NCBI RefSeq assembly: GCF_900129095.1
Contig: NZ_FQVA01000011.1
Span: 1 to 32,822, forward strand
Reading direction: 5' to 3'
Length of the DNA stretch: 32,822 nt
From: Microbulbifer donghaiensis
GTDB lineage: Bacteria > Pseudomonadota > Gammaproteobacteria > Pseudomonadales > Cellvibrionaceae
Shown here: one piece after another, positions 32,503 through 32,822 of the stretch
Position numbering within the stretch: the stretch's first letter is position 1
Layout of the letters: every line of letters starts with the position of its first letter
Notes under the pieces: generated by a model
Databases searched by the model: none
What the model was told of the DNA's origin: nothing
Seen by the model: the letters and a program-made list of their open reading frames with translations, nothing else
Translations under genes and position numbers: made by a program

Positions 32503-32822
32503 TTAAGCCAGCTTCTGATCGGAGCTGGCTTTTTTGTGCACAGATTCTGGCGTTTCCATGCCGAGGCTCAAGTGCGGCCGTAGGTGATTGTAGGCGTAGA
32601 TCGACTCAGTGAGGAGCGCCTGTAGTTCCGCAAATGTGCGACAGCGGACCGTGAGGAACTCCTGTTTCAGGATGCCATTGACGCGCTCAGCCAGTGCATT
32701 TTGATAGCAATCGTACCCGTCGGTCATCGATGGCTGAATGCCGCTTTTCCTCAGTTCCTTTTGGTACAGCGCCGAACAGTATTGAACCCCTCGATCTGAG
32801 TGGTGGATCATTGGCGTTGATG
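32503..32822 (-). CDS. IS3-family transposase (OrfB, DDE integrase core), partial
   Basis: The C-terminal 106 or so codons of the integrase-like subunit; the start lies outside the window. MIHHSDRGVQYCSALYQKEL carries the second catalytic Asp (HSDRG), and NALAERVNGILKQEFL carries the catalytic Glu. YAYNHLRPHLSLGMETPESV is the familiar IS3 C-terminal segment ('YN..RPH..L...TP'). It is open to the window edge, with no frameshift visible. IS3 elements make this subunit as a frameshifted OrfAB; OrfA is not visible here. Confidence 0.93.
   Translation of the reverse strand, partial: STPMIHHSDRGVQYCSALYQKELRKSGIQPSMTDGYDCYQNALAERVNGILKQEFLTVRCRTFAELQALLTESIYAYNHLRPHLSLGMETPESVHKKASSDQKLA
32505..32536 (+). 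terminator. Hairpin plus T run at the IS end
   Basis: AAGCCAGCT-loop-AGCTGGCTT is a perfect 9-bp stem with a nine-base loop, followed on the plus strand by TTTTTG. It overlaps the 3' end of the transposase gene and would block plus-strand transcription from entering the element. Confidence 0.55.

Larger units (their letters stand above)
32470..32822. mobile_element. IS3-family insertion sequence, right part only
   Basis: The transposase 3' end and a probable terminal repeat starting TGTCCCGTCCTGAAATACGT at 32470 mark one end of an IS3-type element, whose ends usually begin TG. The element continues beyond the window. It sits 11 bases past the terminator of the nitrogen operon, so it does not disrupt that operon. 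The exact end and target duplication cannot be confirmed without the other end. Confidence 0.75.

Overview
The window looks like the chromosome of a GC-rich, free-living (probably marine) gammaproteobacterium. Gene content and order (comM-ubiK beside a glnK-amtB cluster, mtgA, rep, cytochrome c5, TorF-type porin) fit Cellvibrionales; Microbulbifer or a near relative is my best guess, an inference from memory of gene content rather than a search.

Layout. 1-152: REP-type palindromes. 173-3973 (minus): an M16 zinc-protease lipoprotein and the peptidoglycan transglycosylase mtgA. 4161-5870 (plus): a Tat-exported PhoD phosphatase. 5921-7353: an AT-richer accessory patch with one orphan, toxin-like ORF and about 600 bases without a convincing gene. 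7354-9721 (minus): a MORN-repeat/C13-peptidase lipoprotein and a secreted CAP-domain protein. 9860-14151: an MmyB-type regulator divergent from a three-gene operon (acyl-CoA dehydrogenase, MaoC hydratase, MFE2-like SDR) that together could run most of an R-stereospecific beta-oxidation turn. 14186-15260: an unusual tRNA-Arg(CCG) locus, in which the tRNA shares a 47-base palindrome with a tandem array of about 137-bp repeats and lies downstream of a truncated 5' copy of itself. 15422-18110: cytochrome c5 and, convergent to it, Rep helicase. 18235-20721: a REPIN-like doublet, a second MmyB-type regulator and a multi-pass permease. 20822-24299 (plus): a tightly packed row comprising DUF3565, YaiI, GNAT, subclass B3 metallo-beta-lactamase, PLDc_N-TPR and a second GNAT. 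24444-27107 (minus): a large lipoprotein with a polyglycine tether, two Ig-like domains and twelve Kelch/Asp-box blades. 27259-29046 (minus): comM and ubiK. 29106-32459 (plus): an apparently NtrC/sigma54-controlled nitrogen operon, porin-glnK-amtB-glnK. 32470 to the end: one end of an IS3-family element.

How parts work together. The nitrogen operon is the clearest unit: an outer-membrane protein, the ammonium channel and two PII proteins lie behind a good -24/-12 promoter with upstream NtrC-like sites. The acyl-CoA operon is probably governed by its divergent regulator through a perfect 15-bp palindrome. The GNAT and B3 lactamase genes overlap by one base and are probably translationally coupled.

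The most unusual structure is the tRNA-Arg locus (14186-15260), with its inverted tRNA-like repeat array and a series of short perfect hairpins with three-base loops. The toxin-like orphan, the MORN-C13 protein and the two-PII nitrogen operon are secondary points of interest. Start sites, operator assignments and family calls were made by eye, without database searches.
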